Below are positions 7,537 through 16,384 of a stretch of DNA of 36,584 nt, piece by piece. Source of the stretch: Gemmatimonadota bacterium (GTDB lineage: Bacteria > Gemmatimonadota > Gemmatimonadetes > Gemmatimonadales > GWC2-71-9); assembly GCA_003221075.1 (NCBI GenBank), contig QHUF01000281.1:1-36584 (forward strand), given 5' to 3'. Both the position numbers and the translations under genes were made by a program. The stretch's first letter is position 1; every line of letters begins with the position of its first letter. A model generated the notes under the pieces. That model did not search any database. It had not been told where the DNA came from and worked only from the letters and a program-made list of their open reading frames with translations.

Positions 7537-10500
7537 TCACCGCAGCCGGTAGTCCCCTCCCCGGATCGCCACGAGCAACGTCGGTACCGCAAACAGGGTG
7601 ATGGGGGTGGAGAGGACTAAGCCTCCGATAACGGCCAGCGCCAGCGGCCGCTGCAGCTCGCTGCCTGCACCAATCCCGAGCGCCAGCGGCAGCAAGCCGA
7701 ACAGCGTGCACAGCGTGGTCATCAGGATAGGCCGGAGTCGCACACGTGCCGCCTCGCGAATCGCCACCTCGAGCGGCACACCTTCGTCACGCATGCGCAG
7801 CCGGGTGAAGTCGAGCAGGATGATCCCGTTCTTCACGATCAGCCCGACGAGCAGGATCAGGCCCATAAACGACGCCACGTTCAACGCCGTCCCCGTGAAG
7901 AGCAGCAGCGCCAGCGACCCGACGAACGACACCGGCGCGACGAGCAGCACGATCAACGGCTCGACGAAGGACTCGAACTGCACGACCATGACGGCGCACA
8001 CGCTCACCGCCGCGAGCGCCAGTACGAGCAGCAGCGCGCGGAACGCCTCCTGCTGGCTCTCGTATTGGCCGCCGATTACGACCCGGACACCCGCCGGGGC
8101 AGGGTGCGCGCGGAGCACCCGCCGTACGTCGATCATCACGCCGCCGAGCGAGCGGCCGCTGACGTCGGCCGTCAGGGCGATCATCTGCTGCTGGTTTTCG
8201 CGTTCCAGACTGATCCGTGATTGTGTGGGCGTGAACGTCGCGAGGCTGCCGAGAGGCGTGACGCGGCCCGTTCCGGTCGCGACGACGGGCAGCGCGCGCA
8301 ACCGCAGCGGATTGTAGCGCACGGAGTCAGGGGCGCGAACTCGCACGCCCACCGGCCGGTCCTCCGCGCGGATCTCCCCCGCCTCCGTCCCGAGTAGCGC
8401 GGCGCTCACCGTGCTTCCCACATCCTCCGGGGTCATGCCAATGCGATCCGCCTCGGCCTGGTTCACGCGCATCATGAGCTCGGGAGACGGCTCGGCCACG
8501 CCGTTGTATAGGTCCTCGAGGCCCGTGACGCCCTCCAGGTCTGGCGCGAGGCGCTGCGCATACGCTTCGAGCGTATCGAGCCGTTCGCCGAACAGCTTGA
8601 TCTCGACCGGTTTCGGGTTGCCCGCGAGATCATTGACCACGTCGGAGAGAATCTGCACGAACTCGATCCGGAGGCGGGGAACCGCTGCGTTCACCTCGTC
8701 CCGCACGCCGTCCATCACCCCGAAGATGTCGCGTGACCGCTCATTGGAAGGCTTGAGCCGGGCCACCAGGTCCCCCGTGTTCTGCGCCGTGGCGAACAGT
8801 CCCAGCTCGGCGCCCGTCCGTCGCGACGTCCCCGAGATCTCGGGTGTGGCGGCCAGGATCTGCTCCACGATACCGACCTGGCGGTTGGTCTCGGCCAACG
8901 CCGTTCCACCGGGCGTCCAGTAATCCAGCACGAACGCACCTTCGTCCATCTCGGGCAGGAAGCCCGTACCCACGAGACGCATGAGGATGATGCCCGCCAC
9001 CACAAAACCCAACGCAAGGGCGCCGATGCGCCGCGCGTGGTGCAGCACTGCCGCCAGCGCCCGCTCGTAGCGCGATCCCAGTGCATCGAGCGCGCGCTGC
9101 GCTCGCGCCAGCGGCCCGGTAGTGGTGGACTCGACCTCGTGCGCGGTCACGAATTGCTCGGCGAGCAGGGGAATGATGGTCAGGGCAAGCACCAGCGAGA
9201 CTAGTACAGCCACGGTGAGCGTTGTCGCGAGGGCCGCGAAAAATTGTCCCACAACGCCCTGCAGCAAACCCAGCGGCAGGAACACGACGACCGTCGTCAG
9301 CGTCGACGTGGTCACCGGCCAGATCAGCTCCTGCACCGCCGCGCGAATCGCCTGCAGACGATCGGTCGTGAGCCGCAGGTGGCGGGCGATGTTCTCCGTG
9401 ATGACGACAGCATCGTCGATGACGAGGCCGATGGCGATCGCCATCGCGCCGAGCGTCATGAGATTGAAGGTCTGACCGATCATGCTCATGATGAACACCG
9501 CGATCGCGAGCGTGAGCGGGATGGATGCGGCACTGATGGCCGTGATGCGGCCGTGACGGAGGAAGACCAGCAGCACGATGACCGCGAGCGTCGCGCCGAT
9601 CAGCATCGCGTCGCGCACCGAGCGGACGGCTTCGCGCACGAGCTCGGCCTGGTCGTACACCGGCTTGAGGTGCACGCCGGGAGGTAGCGAGGGTGCGACG
9701 GTCGCCATGATTCGCGCGACACTGTCGGCGAGCGCCAGCGTGTTGCCGCCGACCTGCCGTGTCACGTTGATCAGCGCCGCGGGTTTGCCGTCTCCCGCGA
9801 TGATCCGGACATGGTCCTCGGTGCCCAACTGCACGCTCGCGACGTCCCGGACGCGCAGCCCGCCGCGGATGACCACTGCGCCGATGTCGTCGGGCGCATG
9901 CGCTTCCTGATCCGTCACGATCAAGTACTGCCGGTAGTCCTGCGCGACCCGCCCGACCGCCTGTACGGTGATGGCGCGCCGGATTGCGTCCGCCAGATCG
10001 GCGTAGGTCATTCCCTGCGACCCGAGACGGCCAGGGTCGGCGATCACCTCGAGCTCGCGCACGTCGGAGCCCTGCACGTCGACGCGTCCGACGCCGGGCA
10101 CGCGGGAGATCAACGGCTTGATCTCGTAGCGTGCGAGGTCGTACAGCGTCGCTGGCTCTCCGCCCTCGACGTTGTAGGACACGATTGGGAACAGGGATGG
10201 TGTGAGCTGTTCGACCTCGATGCTCAGATTCGGAGGGAGCGCGCTCTGGACCTGGTTCACGCGGGCGCGCACCAGCTGCAGCGCCTGATCCATGTTGGTC
10301 CCGGGCGCGAACGTAATCGAGATCTCGCTGGCGCCGCGGATCGAGTGCGAGCGGACCCGCGTTACGCCGGGCACGATGCTCACGGCTTCCTCGAGCGGCC
10401 GTGTGATGCTGAACACGACCTGGCGTGCACCGAGAGTCGAGCCCTGGGCCACAATCGTGATGCGCGAGAACCGCAGCTCCGGATAGATGGCGGATGGGAG

Positions 10501-10593
10501 CCGCAGGGCCATCCAAATCCCGGCGGCGCTGAGCAGGGCAACCACCAGATAGACGAGCCGCTGTTGGCGGCTCAGGATGTCGAAGAGCTTCAC
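7537..10593 (-). CDS. RND-family efflux permease
   Basis: A 1018-residue inner-membrane proton-driven exporter of the RND superfamily, at the family's normal length. TM1 lies at residues ~10-32, followed by a large periplasmic loop and a block of helices. The TM4 motif IGLVIDDAVVITENIARHL has the twin Asp of drug-type (HAE) pumps. The second half repeats this with MDEGAFVLDYWTPGG and VGLIVKNGIILLDFTRLRM, which holds the conserved TM10 lysine. The proton-relay residues Asp-Asp and Lys are therefore intact. RND permeases work with a periplasmic adaptor and a TolC channel, both encoded just upstream. The gene overlaps the adaptor gene by ATGA. Substrate is undecided: the motifs resemble MdtB/C more than the metal pumps CusA/CzcA. 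Confidence 0.95.
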   Translation of the reverse strand: MKLFDILSRQQRLVYLVVALLSAAGIWMALRLPSAIYPELRFSRITIVAQGSTLGARQVVFSITRPLEEAVSIVPGVTRVRSHSIRGASEISITFAPGTNMDQALQLVRARVNQVQSALPPNLSIEVEQLTPSLFPIVSYNVEGGEPATLYDLARYEIKPLISRVPGVGRVDVQGSDVRELEVIADPGRLGSQGMTYADLADAIRRAITVQAVGRVAQDYRQYLIVTDQEAHAPDDIGAVVIRGGLRVRDVASVQLGTEDHVRIIAGDGKPAALINVTRQVGGNTLALADSVARIMATVAPSLPPGVHLKPVYDQAELVREAVRSVRDAMLIGATLAVIVLLVFLRHGRITAISAASIPLTLAIAVFIMSMIGQTFNLMTLGAMAIAIGLVIDDAVVITENIARHLRLTTDRLQAIRAAVQELIWPVTTSTLTTVVVFLPLGLLQGVVGQFFAALATTLTVAVLVSLVLALTIIPLLAEQFVTAHEVESTTTGPLARAQRALDALGSRYERALAAVLHHARRIGALALGFVVAGIILMRLVGTGFLPEMDEGAFVLDYWTPGGTALAETNRQVGIVEQILAATPEISGTSRRTGAELGLFATAQNTGDLVARLKPSNERSRDIFGVMDGVRDEVNAAVPRLRIEFVQILSDVVNDLAGNPKPVEIKLFGERLDTLEAYAQRLAPDLEGVTGLEDLYNGVAEPSPELMMRVNQAEADRIGMTPEDVGSTVSAALLGTEAGEIRAEDRPVGVRVRAPDSVRYNPLRLRALPVVATGTGRVTPLGSLATFTPTQSRISLERENQQQMIALTADVSGRSLGGVMIDVRRVLRAHPAPAGVRVVIGGQYESQQEAFRALLLVLALAAVSVCAVMVVQFESFVEPLIVLLVAPVSFVGSLALLLFTGTALNVASFMGLILLVGLIVKNGIILLDFTRLRMRDEGVPLEVAIREAARVRLRPILMTTLCTLFGLLPLALGIGAGSELQRPLALAVIGGLVLSTPITLFAVPTLLVAIRGGDYRLR

Positions 10594-11663
10594 CGCCGCG
10601 CGCCGCCGATTCTGGCACTGTCCTGTACACCGTAGGCGCCCGTCGTCACGACGGTCTCGCCGGCAGCGACGCCGGACAGGATTTCGGCAAGCGATTCCGT
10701 GCGGCCACCGACCGTGACCGCTCGCGCGTGCGCGATGCCGGCGGAGTCGACGACGAAGACCCGGTAGCCATCCCCTTCCGGGACCAGCGCGTCGACGGGA
10801 ATCACGACCGCGCGGGGATTCTCGCCCGTGACGATGCGGCCGACCACGGATTCGCCGATTCGCAACGCCCGCGCCGGCACCGTCAGCCGGGCCCGCACCG
10901 CGACCGCGCGTGACGCCGAGTCGACCGCGACCCCGATGCTCGTCACGATACCCGGCCCGAGCGCTTCGCTTCCCCCGCCTCCGCGTGCCGTCCCTTCACC
11001 ACTGGTGACGGTGGCCGTGTCTCCACTGTGGATGCGGCTCGCTTCGGCCGGCGACACGTTGAAGACGATGTCCAGCGCCATCGGGTCGGCGACCTCGACC
11101 AGCGTCTGGTTCGCATCGACGGACGCACCCAACACGGCGCTCATACGTGTGACGACGCCTCTCAAGGGAGCGCGCAGCGTGGACAATTCCTGCGCCCGCC
11201 GTGCCGTGACTGCGGCCGACTGGGCCGCAGCGAGGTCGGCAGCCGCTTGGCCGCTGTCCTTCTGCGCCAACACTCCCGCCTGGACGAGCCGTACCGCGCG
11301 CGCGTAGGCGCGCTCGGCGTTTGCCAATGCGGCGGCGGCGCTCTGCGCCGCCGCGTCGAAGGGCGCGTGCTCGAATTCGATCAACGCCTCGCCCGCGGCG
11401 ACGGGCTGCCCCGCGACCACGAAGATCCGCGCCACGCGCGTCTGCCCCGGTGGGGCGAGCGCGGCAAAGCGGTCCGGCCGCGGCGTCACCGTCCCGATCG
11501 CGCTGACCACGTGCGGAAACGGGCGGGTCGTTGCGACACTGGTGGAGACGCCGAGCACTCCGGGTTCGTGGGACACATCCTGCGCGCTTCCATCTCCCGA
11601 ATTGCCGCCCCCCCTGCACGCCGCGCCTGCCATTACGAGGGAGAGCCACGCCGCCCGTTTCAT
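10590..11663 (-). CDS. RND efflux periplasmic adaptor (membrane fusion protein)
   Basis: A 357-residue HlyD/AcrA-type adaptor linking the RND permease to TolC. The N-terminus MKRAAWLSLVMAGAAC looks like a lipoprotein signal. A first lipoyl half-motif (TRVARIFVVAGQPVAAGEAL) is followed by a short alpha-hairpin rich in Ala (about residues 115-150). The second lipoyl half (LRAPLRGVVTRMSAVLGASV) and beta-barrel regions follow. The start at 11663 replaces a longer in-frame option (11690) because its ATG forms an ATGA overlap with the TolC stop. It also has a strong GGAGG a few bases upstream. It overlaps the permease start by 4 bases in the same way. The tight coupling suggests the three pump parts are made in fixed proportion. 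Confidence 0.93.
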   Translation of the reverse strand: MKRAAWLSLVMAGAACRGGGNSGDGSAQDVSHEPGVLGVSTSVATTRPFPHVVSAIGTVTPRPDRFAALAPPGQTRVARIFVVAGQPVAAGEALIEFEHAPFDAAAQSAAAALANAERAYARAVRLVQAGVLAQKDSGQAAADLAAAQSAAVTARRAQELSTLRAPLRGVVTRMSAVLGASVDANQTLVEVADPMALDIVFNVSPAEASRIHSGDTATVTSGEGTARGGGGSEALGPGIVTSIGVAVDSASRAVAVRARLTVPARALRIGESVVGRIVTGENPRAVVIPVDALVPEGDGYRVFVVDSAGIAHARAVTVGGRTESLAEILSGVAAGETVVTTGAYGVQDSARIGGARR

Positions 11664-12859
11664 CGCTCCTCCGGAGGGGTTGTGAGCCACCGCAATGCTC
11701 TGAGCGCCGCGTCCGCCGCCGCCAGGTCCTCGATGTAGCGCGCGAGGATTTCGCGAGCGTTGCGCTCGGCTTCCAGAACGTTCGCCAGCGCGACGGCGCC
11801 CTCTCCGTAGGCCTGCAGCGACATGCTTGCGATGCGATCGGCGCTGGCCACAAGTGCCGCGGAACGGCGCACCCGCGCCCGGGCAGCCACCAGCTCGCGA
11901 CGGGCGCGCGCCACGGCGGCGTCGGTCTCTCGGCGAGTCAGATCGAGCTCGGCACGTGCACGATCGCGCTCGGCGATCGCGCGCGTGACCTCGCCGCCGC
12001 TGCGATTGAAGAGCGGAAAGGGAAGCGAGAATCCGATGACGGGGAGCAGTTGATTGGGCCTCGCGCTCCCAGGGTCGCCCTTGTCCACCCCAAACTCGAT
12101 GCTTGGCGCGAACCGACTTGCGCGCGTAAACGTGAGCGTGCGCTCGGCCGAGCGAAGCCGCGCCGCGGCGGCCACGACCGGCAGATAGCCGCCTGCCGCG
12201 ACGTTCGTGTTTAAGCTGTCAGCTGGAGACGCCAGGGAATCGACGAGCGCGATGGTCGGGTCGTCGCCTGTCAGTCCCATTTGCAGCTGCAATGACAGCA
12301 GTGAGCCGAGCGCCGCGAGAGAATCATCGATGGCGGTGTTTTCGAGCTGGCCGGCATTGACCGCGGCGAGCCGCACATCCAGCTCGCTCACGTCGCCGAC
12401 GTCGCGCCGAAGCCGCGCGATCTTCAGGAGACTGTCGGCGTCCTGGGCGGTGCGGCGCGACAGCCGCGCATGCATTGTGGCCGCCAGGGTCCTCGTGTAC
12501 GTCGTATCGACGTCGAAGACAAGCGCGGCCCGGTCAAACGCAAACTGATACCGCGCGGCGTCGCGTGCCGCCTCGGCCGCGCCGATGCGAGGCGCACGCA
12601 GCCACGGCAGGTCCAGCGGCAAGTCGCCGAGCGCGTGATAGTTGGGCGTGTCCTTCGTGTAGCTCCCGGAAATCGTGGGATTGGGAAACGCTCGCGCCGC
12701 GCGCACGGCGCCCAACGCGGCGGTCGTGTCAGCGCGCGCGAGCGCCACGCGCGCGCCCCGGGCCAGCGCGGCGGCGACGGCGTCGCCGCGCGTGACCTGC
12801 TGCTGAGCGACCAATACGAACGGGAACAGCACCGGGGTCAGGAGTGACACGAGGCGCAT
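11660..12859 (-). CDS. TolC-family outer membrane efflux protein
   Basis: A 399-residue outer-membrane channel of the TolC/OEP family. A signal peptide (hydrophobic stretch ending VLVAQQQ) is followed by the repeated family pattern of strands and long helices: ARAFPNPTISGSYTKD in the first half and a related SRFAPSIEFGVDKGDPG strand in the second. Helices are rich in Ala, Arg and Leu, with RDVGDVSELDVRLAAVNAG typical of the family. Trimers form a beta-barrel with a periplasmic tunnel that docks on the adaptor encoded next. It starts 35 bases after the histidine kinase stop, so it belongs to the same transcript. The Shine-Dalgarno sequence is weak. The length is slightly below the 420-480 residues of typical members, mainly from a short C-terminus. 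Confidence 0.92.
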   Translation of the reverse strand: MRLVSLLTPVLFPFVLVAQQQVTRGDAVAAALARGARVALARADTTAALGAVRAARAFPNPTISGSYTKDTPNYHALGDLPLDLPWLRAPRIGAAEAARDAARYQFAFDRAALVFDVDTTYTRTLAATMHARLSRRTAQDADSLLKIARLRRDVGDVSELDVRLAAVNAGQLENTAIDDSLAALGSLLSLQLQMGLTGDDPTIALVDSLASPADSLNTNVAAGGYLPVVAAAARLRSAERTLTFTRASRFAPSIEFGVDKGDPGSARPNQLLPVIGFSLPFPLFNRSGGEVTRAIAERDRARAELDLTRRETDAAVARARRELVAARARVRRSAALVASADRIASMSLQAYGEGAVALANVLEAERNAREILARYIEDLAAADAALRALRWLTTPPEER

Positions 12860-12894
12860 GGCCCCGAAGCTAGCGATCCTACCTTACAAGAGGC

Positions 12895-14063
12895 TTACGC
12901 GGCAGGAAACGCGATCTCGACGCGGGTTCCCGTTGCGTCGGATGCAACGGTAATCCGGGCGCCATGCAGGTCGGCGATCCAGCGGGCAATGGGAAGCCCG
13001 AGTCCCGAGCCCTCGGCATGGCTGCGGGCGCTCTCGCCGCGGTAGAACCGCTCGAAGATCCGGGGCAGCTGGTCGGACGGAATGCCGATGCCGCTGTCCG
13101 AGACGATGACGGAGCGCGCGCCGTCGCGCGCGGTCACATCCAGTCGCACGCGCCCGCCCTCGGGCGTGTATTTGATGGCGTTGTCGAGGACGATCAGGAC
13201 CAGGCGCTCCACCAGTCCCGCGTCGCCGATGATTTGCGCCTCCTCGAACGACCCGACGACCAGCGCTACGCTTTTCCGCTCGGCCAACGCCCGGGCTGAT
13301 GCGACGACCTGCGAGACGATGTCGTCCAGGTACAGCGACGCGCGGACGACCTTCCGCTCCCCGGCATCGGCACGCGCGAGGGTGAGCAGGTCGCCCACGA
13401 TTCCGCCCAACCGGTCGGCCTCCCGCTCGATCGCCTGAAACGCGGCGGTGTCACTCGTGGCCTCCCGCGGCTGAGCGAGCGCGAGTTCCGTCCGAGTACG
13501 CAGAATCGTGACCGGCGTGCGGAGCTCGTGCGCGGCATCAGCCATGAAGCGACGCATCTGCTCCATCGAGCGCTCGACCGGAATCGTGGACTGCCGGGCG
13601 AGCATGAAGCCGCCGCCCGCCACGAGCAGGAGCGCCGCCAACGCCGCCGCGCCGAAGATTCCGATCAACGATGCGTACTGCTCCCGGAGATTCGGCCGAT
13701 CGGCGACCGCCACCGCGACGTACGCCTTGCCCGAGCCTCCGGTGAACGCGCGGCGTCGACGATCCAGGGGTCAGCCTGGGTTGGGGTGATCGGTCGCCCA
13801 TTCGCGTCGAAGAGGAAGAGCTCGCGGTCGGGAATGTGGAGCTCTTCCACCGCGTCGGCCGCCCCGCCCGCCGCCTGCTCGGCCTCGAGGTCGTGGGTCG
13901 CACCCTTGATCGCTTCCGTCGCCGATACGAGCGAAGCGTCGAGACGCCGGGATACCTGCGTCCCAATCGCCAGGAACAGACCGGCGCCGAGCAGCAACAG
14001 GATGAGCGCGAGCGTCGCCGCGTACCACAGCGTGAGGCGAACGCGCAGCCGGCCAAGCGTCAT
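12895..14063 (-). pseudogene. Sensor histidine kinase gene interrupted by a one-base frameshift
   Basis: The gene begins at ATG 14063, overlapping the regulator stop as ATGA. Its first frame gives a membrane segment (LTLWYAATLALILLLLGAG) and a periplasmic part ending at ...PTQADPWIVDAAR. The protein then continues in another frame as FTGGSGKAYVAVAVAD, a second membrane segment (around GAAALAALLLVAGGG), the H-box MADAAHELRTP, the N-box LDNAIKYTPEGG, VSDSGIGIP and GSGLGLPIARWI. The shift lies at about 13744-13754 in a CG-rich run. Adding one base restores a 389-residue kinase with all catalytic boxes. Without it, an ATP-binding half could still start at GTG 13713 (272 residues). It is either a recent inactivating mutation or a sequencing error. 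The partner is the response regulator just upstream, and the likely target is the efflux operon. Confidence 0.8.
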
Positions 14064-14737
14064 CCCGGGAGCCCCAGGCGATAGCCGGCGCCGCGCACAG
14101 TTCGAATCAACTTCGGCTCGAAGCCGTCGTCGATTTTGCTGCGCAGCCGCCGCACCAGTACTTCGAGAACGTTGGCGAACGGATCGTGGTTGTTGTCCCA
14201 CACGTGTGCGGTTATGGCCGACCGGTCGACGACCTGGTCACGGTGGCGCAACAACAACTCGAGCAGCGCGAATTCCTTCGCGGTGAGGTCGATCGATCGG
14301 CCCGCGCGGCTGACGTGGCGGGCGCCGAGGTCCACCTCCAGATCCGCGACACGCATGATGGTGGGGGTGAGTGCCAGGGCGCGCCGGCGTGCCAGTGCCT
14401 GCAGCCGCGCGACCAGCTCGCGAAACGCGAATGGCTTGGTGAGGTAATCGTCGGCACCCACCGCCAGGCCGCGGACGCGATCGTCGACGGCGTCGAGCGC
14501 TGTCAGCATCAGCACCGGCACGGCGACGTTCTGCCGCCGCAGATCGGCACAGAGCTCGAATCCGGTGCCGCCCGGCAACCGGACGTCGAGGATCACGACG
14601 TCATAGTCGCCGATCAGCGCTTGCTCGCGTCCGTCGGCAAACCCCGCGGCCAGCGTCGGGTCGATACGGTGCTCGCGTAAACCGTCCCGCAAGAGACCCG
14701 CGAGCTCGGGGTCGTCTTCTACGATCAACACTCGCAC
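14060..14737 (-). CDS. OmpR/PhoB-family response regulator
   Basis: A 225-residue two-component regulator. The receiver domain (1-115) has the acidic pair in VLIVEDDPE, the phospho-acceptor Asp51 in VVILDVRLPGG, the Thr in MLTALD and Lys in YLTKPF. The C-terminal winged helix (about 130-222) shows LTAKEFALLELLLRH, the recognition helix NVLEVLVRRLRSKID and the wing IRTVRGAGYRLG. It should bind DNA as a phosphorylated dimer. It is the first gene of the efflux operon and overlaps the kinase gene by 4 bases, so it probably regulates its own operon, as CusR- or BaeR-like systems do. Only 68 bases separate it from the M28 peptidase gene, and that gap must contain its promoter. Confidence 0.95.
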   Translation of the reverse strand: MRVLIVEDDPELAGLLRDGLREHRIDPTLAAGFADGREQALIGDYDVVILDVRLPGGTGFELCADLRRQNVAVPVLMLTALDAVDDRVRGLAVGADDYLTKPFAFRELVARLQALARRRALALTPTIMRVADLEVDLGARHVSRAGRSIDLTAKEFALLELLLRHRDQVVDRSAITAHVWDNNHDPFANVLEVLVRRLRSKIDDGFEPKLIRTVRGAGYRLGLPG

Positions 14738-14754
14738 GAGCCTAAGATAGGCGC

Positions 14755-14786
14755 GCCCCCGCCCGGGGTCATCCCGGGTCGGGGGC
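14755..14786 (-). terminator. GC-rich hairpin after the M28 peptidase gene
   Basis: A 32-base inverted repeat has arms GCCCCCG-CCCGGG and CCCGGGTCGGGGGC that pair over 13 base pairs with one bulged base around a short loop. It lies 20 bases after the minus-strand M28 stop and 18 bases before the regulator start. There is no U-tract after it, so it may be a factor-dependent terminator, an RNA-stabilising hairpin or part of the leader of the regulator mRNA. Confidence 0.55.
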
Positions 14787-14805
14787 GTTCCGTGACCTGA
14801 AGCCG

Positions 14806-16293
14806 TTAGTTACCGCTGACGATGCGCTTGTAGCTGTCCGGATTCCACTTCGGCCGCTCGGCGGCGTTCGCGATGTCAACTCCGAGGTAGAAGATCAGCC
14901 GCGCGACCCGCGACTCCTTTTCGGCGTCGATCTTGTCGGGCGAATCGCTCACCTGATGGTAGTCCGCGTGCGTCCCGCTGAAGAAGAAGAGGATCGGGAC
15001 GCCCTTCCGCGCGAAGTTGTAGTGGTCGGACCGGAAGTAGAAGTTCTCATCGGGCCAGATGTCGTCGATAGGCCGCATGTTCAGCTCGGGGTGCGCGGCG
15101 CCGACGCGGTTCAGCGTCGCGCCGAGATCCGAATGCTCCTTACCGATCGCGACGATCGTGTCTTTCCAGTTGCGGCCAATCATGTCGATGTTGAGGTCGG
15201 CCACGATGCTGCTGATAGGCACAGCGGGATGGTCCGAGAAGTACTCGCTGCCCCACAGTCCCTTTTCTTCACCGCTCACATTCAGGAAGATGATCGACCG
15301 TTTGGGCCGGGGATTCATGCCGGCGAGCGCTTCAGCAATCTCCACGACCGCCACGGTTCCCGATCCATCGTCGTCGGCGCCATTGCAAATCGAGTCTGCT
15401 CCCTTTGCGCGGCAGCCACCGCTGCCACGCGGTCCCGCGACACCGACGTGATCCATGTGGGCGCTGAAAACCACGTATTCGTTCTTGAGTGTAGGATCAC
15501 TGCCCTCGAGAATGCTGACGACGTTTGGTGCGGAGTTTCGCTCGACGGCCTGAATCCGGGCGTGCAGGTGCAGTTGGGCGCCGGTCAGTGGTTTTGCCTC
15601 CAGGGTCGTCGCGTTCTGAGCCACCGAGAGATCCTGACCGAGGCGACCTAAGACAGGCTGCAACGAGACCGCCCGGACCGCCAGCACGACCGGAGGACCG
15701 ACGGACCGGCTCGGATCGCGGAGTTGGGGCCGGGTACTGCGCTCCACGTTCCGCCTCCAAACGGAATCCGGGGCCGTGCCCACGAACACGACACCCTGTG
15801 GCTTCCACGCCAACACGCGCTGGAACTCGCCACGATTTCGCGGACGGTTTGCGATAAGCATTTTGCCAGCTAGGGAGGCGCTGTCTCCCGCGAGAGTTCC
15901 CCCTAAAGGTCCCGAGAGCAGCACCAGATCCCCGGCGTAGTCACCACTGTCGAAACTGTTGTCCACGAAAACGAAGTCGGTGCCGTACGAGAAGGTGACG
16001 TCCGCGCCGCCATGGATGAAGGCAACGGAGCTTTCGGCAACGACCTGCACGCGATCAATGGAATAACGCTGGAGAAACGAACCGTTTTCGCCTCCGGGCT
16101 TGAGCCCGAGGCGGCGATACTCGCGAGCGATATACTGTGCCACCTTGTCAAGCTCGGGGCTGGGCGTGTCGCGGCCGCGCATCGAATCGTCGGCGATGAT
16201 ACCGATGCGCCGGCGGATGTCTTCGGAGGAAATCGTTTGCGCGGCGCGCTGCACGGGCGCCTGCGCTTGCAGGAGCAGTAGAAAAGCGAGCAA
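14806..16293 (-). CDS. Exported M28 family zinc aminopeptidase
   Basis: A 495-residue metallopeptidase of family M28. A short hydrophobic N-terminus (LLAFLLLLQAQAP) suggests export. Residues ~100-250 fit a protease-associated insert. The catalytic domain has every co-catalytic zinc ligand: His279 in FSAHMDHVG, Asp308 in GADDDGSG, Glu342/Glu343 in SGEEKGLWGS, Asp370 in NIDMIGR and His446 in THADYHQVSD. The family removes N-terminal residues from peptides in the periplasm or medium. The start is the TTG at 16293 with GAGG 4 bases upstream and an in-frame stop three codons before it. The gene stands alone, between the terminator of the DUF4384 gene and its own downstream hairpin. Together with the S9 enzyme it points to peptide scavenging. 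Confidence 0.92.
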   Translation of the reverse strand: MLAFLLLLQAQAPVQRAAQTISSEDIRRRIGIIADDSMRGRDTPSPELDKVAQYIAREYRRLGLKPGGENGSFLQRYSIDRVQVVAESSVAFIHGGADVTFSYGTDFVFVDNSFDSGDYAGDLVLLSGPLGGTLAGDSASLAGKMLIANRPRNRGEFQRVLAWKPQGVVFVGTAPDSVWRRNVERSTRPQLRDPSRSVGPPVVLAVRAVSLQPVLGRLGQDLSVAQNATTLEAKPLTGAQLHLHARIQAVERNSAPNVVSILEGSDPTLKNEYVVFSAHMDHVGVAGPRGSGGCRAKGADSICNGADDDGSGTVAVVEIAEALAGMNPRPKRSIIFLNVSGEEKGLWGSEYFSDHPAVPISSIVADLNIDMIGRNWKDTIVAIGKEHSDLGATLNRVGAAHPELNMRPIDDIWPDENFYFRSDHYNFARKGVPILFFFSGTHADYHQVSDSPDKIDAEKESRVARLIFYLGVDIANAAERPKWNPDSYKRIVSGN

Positions 16294-16329
16294 GGAACCT
16301 CAACACAATGAAGAGGGGAAGGAAAACTA

Positions 16330-16365
16330 ACGCGCCCGACCGTGTGGGACTACGATCGAGCGCGT
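16330..16365 (-). terminator. Rho-independent-type terminator of the DUF4384 gene
   Basis: On the minus strand, 19 bases after the DUF4384 stop, arms ACGCGC/GCGCGT and CGACCG/CGATCG form a stem of about 12 pairs with one mismatch and one G-T pair. The stem is followed by the T-rich run TAGTTTTCC. Position and tail fit an intrinsic terminator. It ends the upstream transcript just before the M28 gene. Confidence 0.65.
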
Positions 16366-16384
16366 CAGGTTTCAGTCTGAACGT

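Noticed and set aside
8741..10630. A 629-codon open frame on the minus strand in another frame than the RND permease
   Set aside because: It is rich in Arg, Pro and Gly with no family motifs, while the RND frame is continuous and complete.
11664..11690. Longer N-terminus for the RND adaptor starting at 11690
   Set aside because: The downstream ATG at 11663 has a strong GGAGG, an ATGA overlap with the previous stop and begins a proper signal peptide.
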